Positions 40,077 to 49,275 of a stretch of DNA of 64,000 nucleotides are shown one piece after another. The notes below the pieces were generated by a model. That model saw only the letters and a program-made list of their open reading frames with translations. It searched no databases and was not told the DNA's origin. The stretch spans positions 5,394,001 to 5,458,000 of the forward strand of contig NZ_OY729424.1 in NCBI RefSeq assembly GCF_963422335.1, given 5' to 3'. Positions within the stretch are counted from its first letter, which is position 1. Every line of letters starts with the position of its first letter. The DNA comes from an uncultured Roseateles sp. (lineage in GTDB: Bacteria; Pseudomonadota; Gammaproteobacteria; Burkholderiales; Burkholderiaceae_C). Both the position numbers and the translations under genes were made by a program.

Positions 40077-42914
40077 ATGCCACGCAAGACCGCCGCTCCC
40101 GCCCGCTCCACGCCCGCCGCCAAGGCCAGCCGAAACCGCAGCGCCCAGGCCGATGCGGCCGAGAAGAACAAGCCGCTGGTCGATGACATCCGGCTGCTGG
40201 GCCGCATCCTTGGCGAGGTGATACGCGAGCAGGAGGGCCGCGAGGCCTATGAGCTGGTCGAGCAGATCCGCCAGCTGTCGGTGGCCTACCGGCTGAAGCA
40301 GGACGCCTCGGCCGGCAGGGCGCTGGACCGGCTGCTGAAGAACCTGTCGGGCGACCAGGCGGTGAGCGTGATACGCGCCTTCAGCTATTTCTCGCACCTG
40401 GCCAATCTGGCCGAGGACCGCCACCATGTGCGCCGCCGCGAGCACCACGAGCGCCAGGGCAACCGCCAGGAGGGCTCGCTGGCGATGTGCCTGGAGCGTC
40501 TGGAGGCCGCCGGCCATCGCGCCCACGACATCGCCCACACCCTGCAGCATGCGTACATCGCGCCGGTGCTGACCGCCCACCCGACCGAGGTGCAGCGCAA
40601 GAGCATTCTGGACGCCGAACGCGCCATCGCCACCCTGGTGGAGCAGCGCGACGGCCTGCAGACCGCCCGCGAGCTGGCTCTGAACGAGGCGCTGGTGCGC
40701 GCCCGAGTCACCCAGCTGTGGCAGACGCGCATGCTGCGCAATGCCAAGCTGCGCGTCGCCGACGAGATCGACAACGCGCTGTCCTACTACCCCAGCACCT
40801 TTCTGCGCGAGATCCCCAAGCTCTACGAGGAGCTGGAGCAGGCCCTGCCCGGCCAGTCGGTGGCCAGCTTCTTCCGCATGGGCCACTGGATTGGCGGCGA
40901 CCGCGATGGCAACCCCAATGTCAGCGCCGACACCATGCGCATGGCGCTCTCCCGCCAGAGCGAGACCGTGCTGCGCCACTACCTGACCGAGGTGCACGAG
41001 CTGGGCGCCGAGCTGTCGATCTCGGCCATGCTGGCGCCGGTCACGCCCGAGATGCAGGCCTTGGCCGAGCGCTCGCCGGACCACAACGAGCACCGCATCG
41101 ACGAGCCCTACCGCCGCGCGCTGATAGGCATGTATGCCAAGCTGGCCGCCTCGCTGCATGCGCTGACCGGCACCGAAGCGCTGCGCCATGCGGTGGCGCC
41201 GCAAAACCCCTACGAAAACGCCCAGCAGTTCCTGACCGATCTGCGCACCATCGAGGCCTCGCTGCGCAGCCACCATGCGCAGGCGCTGATAGGGCCACGT
41301 CTGAAGCCGCTGATGCGGGCCGTGCAGGTGTTCGGCTTCCATCTGGCCACGCTGGATCTGCGCCAGAGTTCGGACCAGCACGAGGCCGTGGTCGCCGAAC
41401 TGCTGCGCACCGCGCGTGTCGAGGCCGACTACAGCGGCCTCGATGAAACCGCGCGCCGCGCGCTGCTGCTGCAACAGCTCAACGACGCCCGCCCGCTGCG
41501 CGTGCATGGCGTGGCCTACAGCGCCCTGGCCCAGGGCGAGCTGGCGATCTTCGAGACGGCGGTGGAAATGCGCCAGCGCTATGGCTTCGACGCGCTGCGC
41601 CACTACATCATCTCGCACACCGAAGACGTCAGCGATCTGCTCGAGGTGCTCTTGCTGTTCAAGGAAGTGGGCCTGCTGCGCGGCACGCTTGACGCCGAGG
41701 CCACCGCCGACCTGATCGTCGTGCCGCTGTTCGAGACGATTGCCGACCTGCGCCTGGCCGCGCCCATCATGCGGGCCTTCTATGCCCTGCCCGGCATCAC
41801 CGAAATGCTGAAACGCTCTGGCGCCGAGCAGGACATCATGCTGGGCTATAGCGACAGCAACAAGGACGGCGGCGTCTTCACCAGCAACTGGGAGCTGTAT
41901 CGGGCAGAGACCGCGCTGGTCGAGCTGTTCAGCCAGCTGCGCGCCGAAGCCGGCATCACGCTGCGCCTGTTCCATGGCCGTGGAGGCACCGTCGGCCGCG
42001 GCGGCGGCCCCAGCTACCAGGCCATCCTGGCCCAGCCCCCGGGCACCGTCAACGGCCAGATCCGGCTGACCGAGCAGGGCGAGGTGATTGCCTCCAAGTA
42101 CTCGAACCCGGAGATCGGCCGGCGCAATCTGGAGACCCTGGTCGCCGCCACCTTGGAGGCGACGCTGCTGCACCCGACCAAGACCGCGCCGGCGAGCTTT
42201 CTGGGCGCCGCGCAGTCGTTGTCCGATGCCAGCTTCGGCGCCTACCGCAAGCTGGTCTACGAGACCCCCGGCTTTGCCGAATACTTCTTCGCTGCCACGC
42301 CGATACGCGAGATCGCCGAGCTCAACATCGGCTCGCGCCCGGCCTCGCGCAAGGCCACCCGCGCGATCGAGGACCTGCGCGCCATCCCCTGGGGTTTCAG
42401 CTGGGGCCAGTGCCGCGTCGCCCTGCCCGGCTGGTGCGGCTTCGGCTCGGCCGTGCTGAGCTATCTGGGCAAGGAAGACGGCGCCGAGCACAAGACCCGC
42501 CTGGCCCTGCTCAAGCGCATGTACAAGCAGTGGCCCTTCTTCCGCACCCTGCTGTCCAACCTGGACATGGTGCTGGCCAAGAGCGATCTGGCGATTGCCG
42601 CGCGCTATGTCGAGCTGGTCGAGGACAGGAAGCAGGGCAAGAAGATCTTCGCCGCCATACAGGCCGAATGGCAGCGCACCCAGCAGGCGCTGACCCTGAT
42701 CACCGGCGAGAGCGACCGCCTGGCCTCGAACCCGGCGCTGGCCCGTTCGATCGCCCACCGCTTCCCCTATCTGGACCCGCTGAACCATCTGCAGGTCGAG
42801 CTGCTGCGCCGCTACCGCAACCGCGGCCCGGCCGACACCGACCTCGAGCGCGTGCAGCGCGGCATCCACATCTCGATCAACGGGGTGGCGGCGGGGCTGC
42901 GCAACACTGGCTGA
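40077..42914 (+). CDS. ppc: Phosphoenolpyruvate carboxylase
   Basis: This 945-residue enzyme starts at ATG 40077, with AAGAGG upstream; a start at 39954 would add an untypical hydrophobic leader. It makes oxaloacetate from PEP and bicarbonate. Catalytic His168 is in VLTAHPTEVQRKS, GYSDSNKDGG precedes the active-site loop HGRGGTVGRGGGP (633-645), and the protein ends in the near-invariant NTG. The N-terminal 30 residues are a Lys/Ala/Ser-rich extension. It is monocistronic and divergent from hemC. An antisense frame of more than 1000 codons opposite it is a compositional shadow. Confidence 0.97.
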   Translation: MPRKTAAPARSTPAAKASRNRSAQADAAEKNKPLVDDIRLLGRILGEVIREQEGREAYELVEQIRQLSVAYRLKQDASAGRALDRLLKNLSGDQAVSVIRAFSYFSHLANLAEDRHHVRRREHHERQGNRQEGSLAMCLERLEAAGHRAHDIAHTLQHAYIAPVLTAHPTEVQRKSILDAERAIATLVEQRDGLQTARELALNEALVRARVTQLWQTRMLRNAKLRVADEIDNALSYYPSTFLREIPKLYEELEQALPGQSVASFFRMGHWIGGDRDGNPNVSADTMRMALSRQSETVLRHYLTEVHELGAELSISAMLAPVTPEMQALAERSPDHNEHRIDEPYRRALIGMYAKLAASLHALTGTEALRHAVAPQNPYENAQQFLTDLRTIEASLRSHHAQALIGPRLKPLMRAVQVFGFHLATLDLRQSSDQHEAVVAELLRTARVEADYSGLDETARRALLLQQLNDARPLRVHGVAYSALAQGELAIFETAVEMRQRYGFDALRHYIISHTEDVSDLLEVLLLFKEVGLLRGTLDAEATADLIVVPLFETIADLRLAAPIMRAFYALPGITEMLKRSGAEQDIMLGYSDSNKDGGVFTSNWELYRAETALVELFSQLRAEAGITLRLFHGRGGTVGRGGGPSYQAILAQPPGTVNGQIRLTEQGEVIASKYSNPEIGRRNLETLVAATLEATLLHPTKTAPASFLGAAQSLSDASFGAYRKLVYETPGFAEYFFAATPIREIAELNIGSRPASRKATRAIEDLRAIPWGFSWGQCRVALPGWCGFGSAVLSYLGKEDGAEHKTRLALLKRMYKQWPFFRTLLSNLDMVLAKSDLAIAARYVELVEDRKQGKKIFAAIQAEWQRTQQALTLITGESDRLASNPALARSIAHRFPYLDPLNHLQVELLRRYRNRGPADTDLERVQRGIHISINGVAAGLRNTG

Positions 42915-43150
42915 GCCCGGACACCAGGGCCTGCCTGCGCAGGGCCTGGTGCCTGGCGAAGGACCGGGCGCCTGCCAGCGACCGGGCTGACCGATCTCCA
43001 GAGTTGCGGTTTTAGCGGGGCAGATCTCCCCCTTTCGCGGGACCTTGTCACTCGGCAATGGTTGGGTGACACTGGCGTGCGAGTCCCCGGCCAGGGCGCA
43101 GATCCTGCCGGCGATCACAACGATAAAACCGACACTTCAGGGAGAAGTTC

Positions 43151-44362
43151 ATGACCACCCTCACGGCCGGCCTCAGCCCGGTCCTGGCGCCTGCGTTCGC
43201 GCCCAGCGTGCTGCCCGACCTCGCCACGACACGCTTCAAGCGCCGGCTGGACATCGCGTTCAGCGGCTCCGGCAGCGAGTACTTCCGCATCTGGATCGTC
43301 AACCTGCTGCTGATCGTGGTCACCCTGGGCCTGTATCTACCCTTTGCCAAGGCCAGGCGCCTGCGCTACTTCTACGCCAACACCCAGATCGATGGCCAGG
43401 CCCTGGCCTTTCACGGCCAACCCTGGCGCATGTTCCGCGGCTTTGCGCTGCTGGCGGTGCTGATGACGGCCTATGCCGTGGCCGGCCGGCTGTCACCGCT
43501 GGCCGGGCTGATCGCCTTCGGCCTGCTCTGCGCGGCCTGGCCGGCCCTGTGGCGGGCCGGCCTGCAGTTCCGCCTGTCCAACACCAGCTGGCGGGGCCTG
43601 CGCCTGGGCTTTCGCGGTGATCTGGCCGGGGCCTATCGCTGCATGCTGCCCACCTATCTGCCGGCTATTGCGATGGTGGTCTGCCAGTTCCTGTGGGCGC
43701 CCCGCGGCCGTCAGCAGCCCGACGACCCGGCTTTCTACGCCCTCGTCACCTTCGGCCCCCTGTTGCTGCTGTGTGCCCTGCTGCCCTGGGGACTGGCCCT
43801 GCTCAAGCGCTACCAGCATGGTGGCTATGTGTTCGCGGACCAGCAGACGCGGCTGAGCGCCTCGACCGCCAGCTTCTACGGCCTGGGCCTGAAAGGCCTG
43901 CTGCTGTCACTGGTGCCCGTCATCCTGGCCGGCATCGTTGCGGCGGTGCTGATGCCCCTGCTCAGGTCCGGCCTGCTGGGCCAGGCGGGCGCCCTCATCG
44001 CCATCGGCGGCCTGGCCCTGCTGGCCTATCTGATGTTCTTCGTCACCCTGATGTCCTACTTCAGCGCCCGCCTGCAGAACCTGGTCTGGTGCAAGACGGC
44101 CAGCGCCTCGCTGCAGTTCGACAGCCAGCTCAGCGCCCGCACCCTGGCCTGGTTGAACCTGAAGAACTGGGTGCTCACTGCGGTGACCCTGGGCCTGTAC
44201 CGGCCCTTCGCCGCCGTCAACATCCTGCAGCTGCGGCTGCAGGCGCTGACGGTCACCGTCGATGCCGACATCGACAGCTGGGTGGCCGAGGCCGGCACCG
44301 TCCAGCAAGATGCCGCTGGCGACGCGGCCGGCGACTTCTTCGGCATCGATATGGGCCTATGA
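43151..44362 (+). CDS. DUF898 (YjgN-like) membrane protein
   Basis: This 403-residue polytopic inner-membrane protein has about eight hydrophobic segments. It carries the duplicated DUF898 signature: FSGSGSEYFRIWIVNLLLIVVTLGLYLPFAKAR at 37-69, echoed by LKNWVLTAVTLGLYRPFAAV near the end. GGGAGAAG precedes the start. The function of the family is unknown. Its stop overlaps the start of an M48 protease gene, a pairing that suggests joint action, perhaps in membrane-protein quality control. The 236 bases before it, after ppc, show no gene. Confidence 0.88.
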   Translation: MTTLTAGLSPVLAPAFAPSVLPDLATTRFKRRLDIAFSGSGSEYFRIWIVNLLLIVVTLGLYLPFAKARRLRYFYANTQIDGQALAFHGQPWRMFRGFALLAVLMTAYAVAGRLSPLAGLIAFGLLCAAWPALWRAGLQFRLSNTSWRGLRLGFRGDLAGAYRCMLPTYLPAIAMVVCQFLWAPRGRQQPDDPAFYALVTFGPLLLLCALLPWGLALLKRYQHGGYVFADQQTRLSASTASFYGLGLKGLLLSLVPVILAGIVAAVLMPLLRSGLLGQAGALIAIGGLALLAYLMFFVTLMSYFSARLQNLVWCKTASASLQFDSQLSARTLAWLNLKNWVLTAVTLGLYRPFAAVNILQLRLQALTVTVDADIDSWVAEAGTVQQDAAGDAAGDFFGIDMGL

Positions 44363-45378
44363 ATCCCTCTCAGCCGCGCCTGCAGCTCGACTATTTCGAC
44401 GGCCACAGCGCCCGGCCCCACCCGGCCGAGATCTGGCTCAGCGACGGTCATCTGCACCTCAGCGCCGGCGCCGAAGCCCAGTACCCGGCCGGCAAGGTGC
44501 GCTGGCCCGAGCGCCAGCGCCACGGCCAGCGCCAGGCCCAGCTGCCCGACGGCGGCCTGCTCAGCTGCGCCGACGCTGCCGCCTGGGACGCCTGGGCCCA
44601 GGGCTCGGGCCTGCGCGATCCGGTCGCCGTGCGCTGGATGCAAAGCTGGCGCCGCGTCGTGCTGGCCCTGCTGCTGCTGGCCGCGCTCGTCTTCGCCTGC
44701 TGGCGCTGGGGCGCACCGCTGGCCGCCGGGATGATGGTGCGGGCCCTGCCGGCGGGCGCCGAGCAGCAGATCGGCAGCCAGTCGCTCGACTACCTCGACC
44801 AGCACTGGCTCAAGCCCAGCACCCTGAGCGAGGCGCAGCGCCAGCAAGTAGCCGGGCGCTTCGACCGGTTCGTGGCCGCCGGTCAGGGCGGGGCGCGGCC
44901 GCCGCGCTACCGCCTCCACTTCCGCGCCGGCGACGCGCGGCTGGGGCCCAATGCCTTCGCCCTGCCGGGCGGCGAGATCGTGCTGACCGATGCGCTGGTC
45001 GAACTGCTGGACGACAGCCCCGATGCGCTGCAAGGCGTGCTGGCCCACGAGCTGGGCCATGTGCAGCACCGCCATGGCCTGCGCATGGCCCTGCAGGCCG
45101 GGCTCGTCGGCGCCCTGGCTGGCCTGGTGGTGGGCGACTTCTCGGCCCTGCTGGCCGGCCTGCCGGCGCTGCTGGCCCAGCAGGCCTACTCGCGCGACTT
45201 CGAGCGCGAGGCCGACAGCTATGCCCACCAGATGCTGCGCCGCGCCGGCCTGTCGCCCCGCGTGATGCTGGAGTTCTTCGAGCGTCTCGCGGCCCCGGAG
45301 GCGCGGCACAGCGGCCTGCCCAGCCTGCTGTCCAGCCATCCGGCCACACCCGAACGCATCGCCTTCTTCAGTCAATGA
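44359..45378 (+). CDS. M48-family zinc metalloprotease
   Basis: This 339-residue protein starts at an ATGA overlap with the DUF898 gene. A cytoplasmic beta-rich N-terminal part of about 90 residues is followed by a transmembrane helix at about 97-115, a linker and the peptidase domain. The zinc site is His230-Glu231-Leu-Gly-His234 (AHELGHVQHRHG) plus Glu284 (FEREADSYA). It ends with the SSHPATPERI block common to M48 proteases. It is related to HtpX/Oma1/BepA. The substrate is unknown. Confidence 0.9.
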   Translation: MNPSQPRLQLDYFDGHSARPHPAEIWLSDGHLHLSAGAEAQYPAGKVRWPERQRHGQRQAQLPDGGLLSCADAAAWDAWAQGSGLRDPVAVRWMQSWRRVVLALLLLAALVFACWRWGAPLAAGMMVRALPAGAEQQIGSQSLDYLDQHWLKPSTLSEAQRQQVAGRFDRFVAAGQGGARPPRYRLHFRAGDARLGPNAFALPGGEIVLTDALVELLDDSPDALQGVLAHELGHVQHRHGLRMALQAGLVGALAGLVVGDFSALLAGLPALLAQQAYSRDFEREADSYAHQMLRRAGLSPRVMLEFFERLAAPEARHSGLPSLLSSHPATPERIAFFSQ

Positions 45379-45471
45379 AGCCCGGCTACTGCCCCCGCGC
45401 AACAAGGGCAGTTGCCCCGGCCCGCCCATGCCTGTAAGCTGAGCTTGGCAGAACCCTGCCTTGGAGTGGGC

Positions 45472-47139
45472 ATGCGTGTAGAGACACCGTATTCCAAGAT
45501 CGAGGCCCTGGTCGTGGATGACATGGCCACCCAGCAGACCACGCTGCGCGGACAGCTGGCGATGCTGGGCATTGGCAGAATAGACGCCACAGGCTCGGCC
45601 GATGATGCGCTGCGCCTGATCCGCTCCAAGCACTACAGCCTGATACTCTGCGACTACAACCTGAACCACAAGACCGACGGCCAGCAGCTGTTCGAGTTCC
45701 TGCGCGAGCAGCAGCTGCTGCCGGCCGACTGCCTGTTCTTCATGGTCACGGCCGAAGGCAATTACAACTCGGTCGCCGCCGCCAGCGAGCACCTGCCCGA
45801 CGCCTATCTGCTCAAGCCCATCACCGCCGGCGACATCGAGGAGCGGCTCAAGGCCCAGCTGGAAAAGCGCCAGGCCCTGCTGGCCATCAACCAGCAGCTG
45901 AGCAAGCATGACCTCGCCGCCGCAGCGGCCGCCTGTGACGCCGTGCTGGCGCGCAAGGACCGCTGGTACATGCACGCGCTGCAGCTCAAGGGTCAGATCG
46001 AGCTCGACCTGGGCCGCGTGGACGAGGCCCGCAACATCTACCTGAGTGCGCTGGAGTTGCGCGCCGGCCTGATGTGGGCCCAGATCGGCCTGGCCCGCGC
46101 GCACAAGGCTGCAGGCAAGTTCGAGCAGGCCAAGCAGCTGGCCCAGGACATCATCGAGTCGCGCGAGGGGCAGAAGGTGCTGGCCGCCTACGACGTGCTG
46201 GCCCAATCGCTGGAGGCCCAGGGCGACCCGGCCGGCGCGCTGGAGGTGCTGAAGGAATCGGCCAGCGTCGTGCCCTCGGCGCGCCGCCACCGCCTGGTGG
46301 CCGAGGGCGCCTACCGCAACGGCGATCTGGCCCTGGCCAAGGCCAGCTATGCCAAGGCCTTGAAATCCAGTGCCGGCTCCATCACCGCCCAGCCGCAGGA
46401 CCAGCTGGCCCTGGCCCAGACCCAGCTCGACCTCGGCGAGGCCAAGGAGGCGCTGGCCACGCTGGACGTCCCGCCCACCGGCAAGCCCAACCGCAGCGCC
46501 GAGTTCGATACCGTCATGCTGGCCCTGCGCGCCCAGGCCCACAATCTGAGCGGCGACCCCGAGCGCGCCGCCCAGGAGGCAGCCCAGGCGCTGGCCGCCA
46601 CCCGCCACAGCAAGGCCGACTTCGCCACCATCGCCGTGGCCAAGGCGGCCCTGATGACGGGCCAGGTCGAGGCCGGGCTCAAGCTGCTGAAGCAGGCCGT
46701 CAGCGCCGACCATGAGAACACCCGCATCCAGCAGCTCGTCACCAAGGCCCTGCTGGACGCCGGTCAGGGCGATCAGATCGAACAGGTCGTGGGCGAAGCC
46801 ACGGCCGGGCTCAAGACCCGGCTGCACGAGGCCAAGCTGCTGTTCCGCAACGGCGAACTGAAGGAGGCGCTGGAGGCCATAGACACCGAGCTGCAGGCCT
46901 ACCCCGAGAACACCACCGTGCTGCTCGAGGCGGCGCAGATGAACTGCATGTCGCTGCGACTGGGCAAGCAGCTCAATCCGGTCAAGGTGGACGAGGTGCG
47001 CGGCTATCTGGCGCGGCTGGACAAGCTGTTGCCGATGAACGACCGCGTGGCCCAGATGCGGCGCTACTTCCGCGACACCCTGGCCGCGTTGCAGGCGCGC
47101 GCCGGAACTCCGGTCGCGGGCCAGAAAACCGGCGCATGA
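45472..47139 (+). CDS. Response-regulator receiver protein with TPR repeats
   Basis: This 555-residue cytoplasmic protein starts at ATG 45472 after GGAG. Residues 10-125 are a CheY-like receiver with acidic pocket Asp16/Asp17, phospho-acceptor Asp61 (ILCDYNLN), Thr93 and Lys115 (YLLKP). The remaining 420 residues are tandem TPR helical repeats, with no DNA-binding or enzymatic output. It overlaps the histidine kinase gene by 4 bp, so the two form a signalling unit. The output is presumably protein-protein contact controlled by phosphorylation. I know related receiver-TPR proteins but not a defined role. Confidence 0.9.
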   Translation: MRVETPYSKIEALVVDDMATQQTTLRGQLAMLGIGRIDATGSADDALRLIRSKHYSLILCDYNLNHKTDGQQLFEFLREQQLLPADCLFFMVTAEGNYNSVAAASEHLPDAYLLKPITAGDIEERLKAQLEKRQALLAINQQLSKHDLAAAAAACDAVLARKDRWYMHALQLKGQIELDLGRVDEARNIYLSALELRAGLMWAQIGLARAHKAAGKFEQAKQLAQDIIESREGQKVLAAYDVLAQSLEAQGDPAGALEVLKESASVVPSARRHRLVAEGAYRNGDLALAKASYAKALKSSAGSITAQPQDQLALAQTQLDLGEAKEALATLDVPPTGKPNRSAEFDTVMLALRAQAHNLSGDPERAAQEAAQALAATRHSKADFATIAVAKAALMTGQVEAGLKLLKQAVSADHENTRIQQLVTKALLDAGQGDQIEQVVGEATAGLKTRLHEAKLLFRNGELKEALEAIDTELQAYPENTTVLLEAAQMNCMSLRLGKQLNPVKVDEVRGYLARLDKLLPMNDRVAQMRRYFRDTLAALQARAGTPVAGQKTGA

Positions 47140-47747
47140 ACCACGAACTGCTCGCCCTGCTGGTGCACGATCTGAAGAACCAGCTGGGCGTGCTGGAGGC
47201 CGAGCTGAGTCTGCTGGAGGCCAAGCCCGACCGACTCAAGGCCCACCGCGCCCACCAGCACTGCGCCCAGCTGCGTCAGCGCCTGGTGGCCTACCTGACG
47301 CTTTACGGCTCGCCCGAAGGCCAGCTGGTGGCCCATGCCAGCGACGAGTCGCCGCGCGACTTCCTCGCCAGCCTGCTGACCGTGGCTTCGCGACCCGACG
47401 GCGCGCCGCTGAAGCTGGGCCCCTGCGAGAGCGCTCCGCCCTTCTGGTACTTCGACCCCCGGCTGACCCGCCTGGCCCTGGAAGCCGCCCTGCACAACGC
47501 CTGGCGCTTCGCCCGCGCCGAGGTCGTGCTCGACGCCGCCTCGCGCGATGGCTTTCTGGTCTTCACCGTCCACGACGATGGTCCCGGCCTGGGCGCCAAC
47601 GACCCCTCGGCCCAGTCCTCCACCGGCCTGGGCCTCGAACTCTGCGCCGCCGTGGCCCGTGCCCACCGCCTGCCTGACCGCGAGGGCCGGGTGTTGCTGC
47701 ACCGGCACGAGCCCGGCGGGACGGACTTCGAGATCTGGCTGCCTTGA
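47136..47747 (+). CDS. Minimal soluble histidine kinase
   Basis: This 203-residue kinase has a phospho-acceptor helix at the very start (His11 in VHDLKNQLGVLE) and a HATPase domain with the N box EAALHNAWRFA, DDGPGLG and STGLGLEL. There is no transmembrane segment, PAS, GAF or HAMP domain. The acceptor motif HDLKNQL is of the HisKA_2-like/unusual type. It is translationally coupled to the receiver-TPR gene, its evident partner. How it senses a signal is not apparent; another protein may feed it. Confidence 0.86.
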   Translation: MNHELLALLVHDLKNQLGVLEAELSLLEAKPDRLKAHRAHQHCAQLRQRLVAYLTLYGSPEGQLVAHASDESPRDFLASLLTVASRPDGAPLKLGPCESAPPFWYFDPRLTRLALEAALHNAWRFARAEVVLDAASRDGFLVFTVHDDGPGLGANDPSAQSSTGLGLELCAAVARAHRLPDREGRVLLHRHEPGGTDFEIWLP

Positions 47748-47783
47748 TGACTATCCGGTCCCGCCCGGATGCCCGGCAGGCCC

Positions 47784-49244
47784 TCAGTCCTGGTGGCCCC
47801 GGGCGAACTCCTTGCGCAGCACCTGCTCCACCGGCACCGGGCTGAACCCGGGCTGGCGCTTGACCAGCAGGGTCCAGACCAGCGCGTAGACGGCCGTCAG
47901 GCCCAGCATCGCGCCGAAGGGCAGGTAGACGTCGCGCGCCTGCAGCGTGGGCGGGGTGATGTACCAGATGGCCACGAAGATGCCCACCGAGGCGCCGATC
48001 TGCGGCAAGGGGAAGAACGGGGCGCGATAGGCCCGCGGCAGGTCGGGCTGGCGCAGCCGCAGCGCGACGATGGACAGGTTCACCAGCAGATAGGCCGTGC
48101 CCCAGGCGCACACGGCCGCCAGCACCAGGGGCATGATGCGGTCCAGGTCGCCCTTGATCAGCAGGGTGTGGGCGATAGGAATGGCTGCCGCCACGGCGAT
48201 GCCTACCACCGGGCTGCGGTGGCGCGGGTGCAGGCGGGCAAAGGCCCGTGGCAGCGCGCCGTCCAGCGCCATGCCGTAGAGGATGCGCGGCAGGGCCGCC
48301 ATCAGCGTGTTGATGGTCGCGGCCCCGGCCAGCAGGAAGGCGATGCCCAGCCAGAAACGGCCGCCGGGCCCCATCACCGCCAGGGCAAAGCGGGGGATGG
48401 CATCGGGCGTTTCCAGCAGGTGCACAGTGCCCTGGGCGTCCACCGGCAGATTGGCCACCTGGCGCGCCATCGCCGCGCCCCACACCACCATGCACAGCCA
48501 CACCAGCACCAGGCCCAGCATCATCGCGCGCGGAATGTTGCGGTGCGCGTTGCGCAACTCGGGCGCCAGCGGCGTGACGAACTCGATGCCCAGGAACATG
48601 AACATCGCCATGCCCACCAGCGACATCACCGCATACGGGTCGGTGCCCACCTGGGACGCACCGAACCAGCCCTGCAGCGGCACCTGCGCCGGCATCAGCA
48701 GGCCGCTGATGCCGAAGATCATCAGCGTCCCCCACATGCCGGCGGTGAGCACGATCTCCACCCGCGCGAAGGCGGTGATGCCGAAGTAGTTCAGCAGCGC
48801 AAACAGCAGCACCATGGCCACGCCGACGATCCAGGTCAGGTCGTGCGCCAGCAGCAGCTGGTGCAGCGCCGGGAAGTTCACCGTGGCCATCACCCCGCTG
48901 AGTATGGTCTCGGCGGTGCCGGCGAACACATGCACCAGCATGTAGGCCGAGATCGTGCCAGTGATGGCCGCCACCCGGCCCAGGCCACAGGCGATGTAGT
49001 CGTACACCGAGCCGGCCGTGGGCATCATCGCCGCGGCCTCGGCAAAGGTGGTGGCCTGCATGAACATCAGCACGAAGGCGATGACCATCGCCACCACGAA
49101 GCTGCTGCCGCCGATGGAGAAGCCCGTGGTGGCCGTCAGTATCACCGGGCTGGCCATCACCACGCCCACCGAGGTGGCCAGCGCCGTGGGGAAACCCACC
49201 ACACCCTTGGCCAGGTGGGCGTTGGTCTGTTCTTCAAGTGTCAT
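47784..49244 (-). CDS. APC-superfamily amino acid/amine permease
   Basis: This 486-residue inner-membrane transporter has about twelve hydrophobic segments. The start ATG 49244 (MTLEEQTNAHLAKGVVGFPT) is preceded by GAGGCG. FAEAAAMMPTAGSVYDYIACGLG matches the conserved TM3 region of APC permeases (amino acid, GABA or polyamine type). It is the last gene of the minus-strand array and follows a class III aminotransferase by 31 bases, so it probably imports that enzyme's amino donor. Confidence 0.9.
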   Translation of the reverse strand: MTLEEQTNAHLAKGVVGFPTALATSVGVVMASPVILTATTGFSIGGSSFVVAMVIAFVLMFMQATTFAEAAAMMPTAGSVYDYIACGLGRVAAITGTISAYMLVHVFAGTAETILSGVMATVNFPALHQLLLAHDLTWIVGVAMVLLFALLNYFGITAFARVEIVLTAGMWGTLMIFGISGLLMPAQVPLQGWFGASQVGTDPYAVMSLVGMAMFMFLGIEFVTPLAPELRNAHRNIPRAMMLGLVLVWLCMVVWGAAMARQVANLPVDAQGTVHLLETPDAIPRFALAVMGPGGRFWLGIAFLLAGAATINTLMAALPRILYGMALDGALPRAFARLHPRHRSPVVGIAVAAAIPIAHTLLIKGDLDRIMPLVLAAVCAWGTAYLLVNLSIVALRLRQPDLPRAYRAPFFPLPQIGASVGIFVAIWYITPPTLQARDVYLPFGAMLGLTAVYALVWTLLVKRQPGFSPVPVEQVLRKEFARGHQD

Positions 49245-49275
49245 GGCTAGCGCCTCAATGAAAACGGGGGGCGGC

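Noticed and set aside
40020..43118. Antisense open frame of over 1000 codons opposite ppc
   Set aside because: ppc is unmistakable on the other strand. The antisense product is rich in Gln, His, Arg and Gly and lacks any domain or ribosome-binding site; long antisense frames are expected in DNA this GC-rich.
44056..46827. 923-codon antisense frame opposite the M48 and receiver-TPR genes
   Set aside because: It spans three real plus-strand genes, with Gly/Gln/His/Leu-biased composition and no ribosome-binding site.
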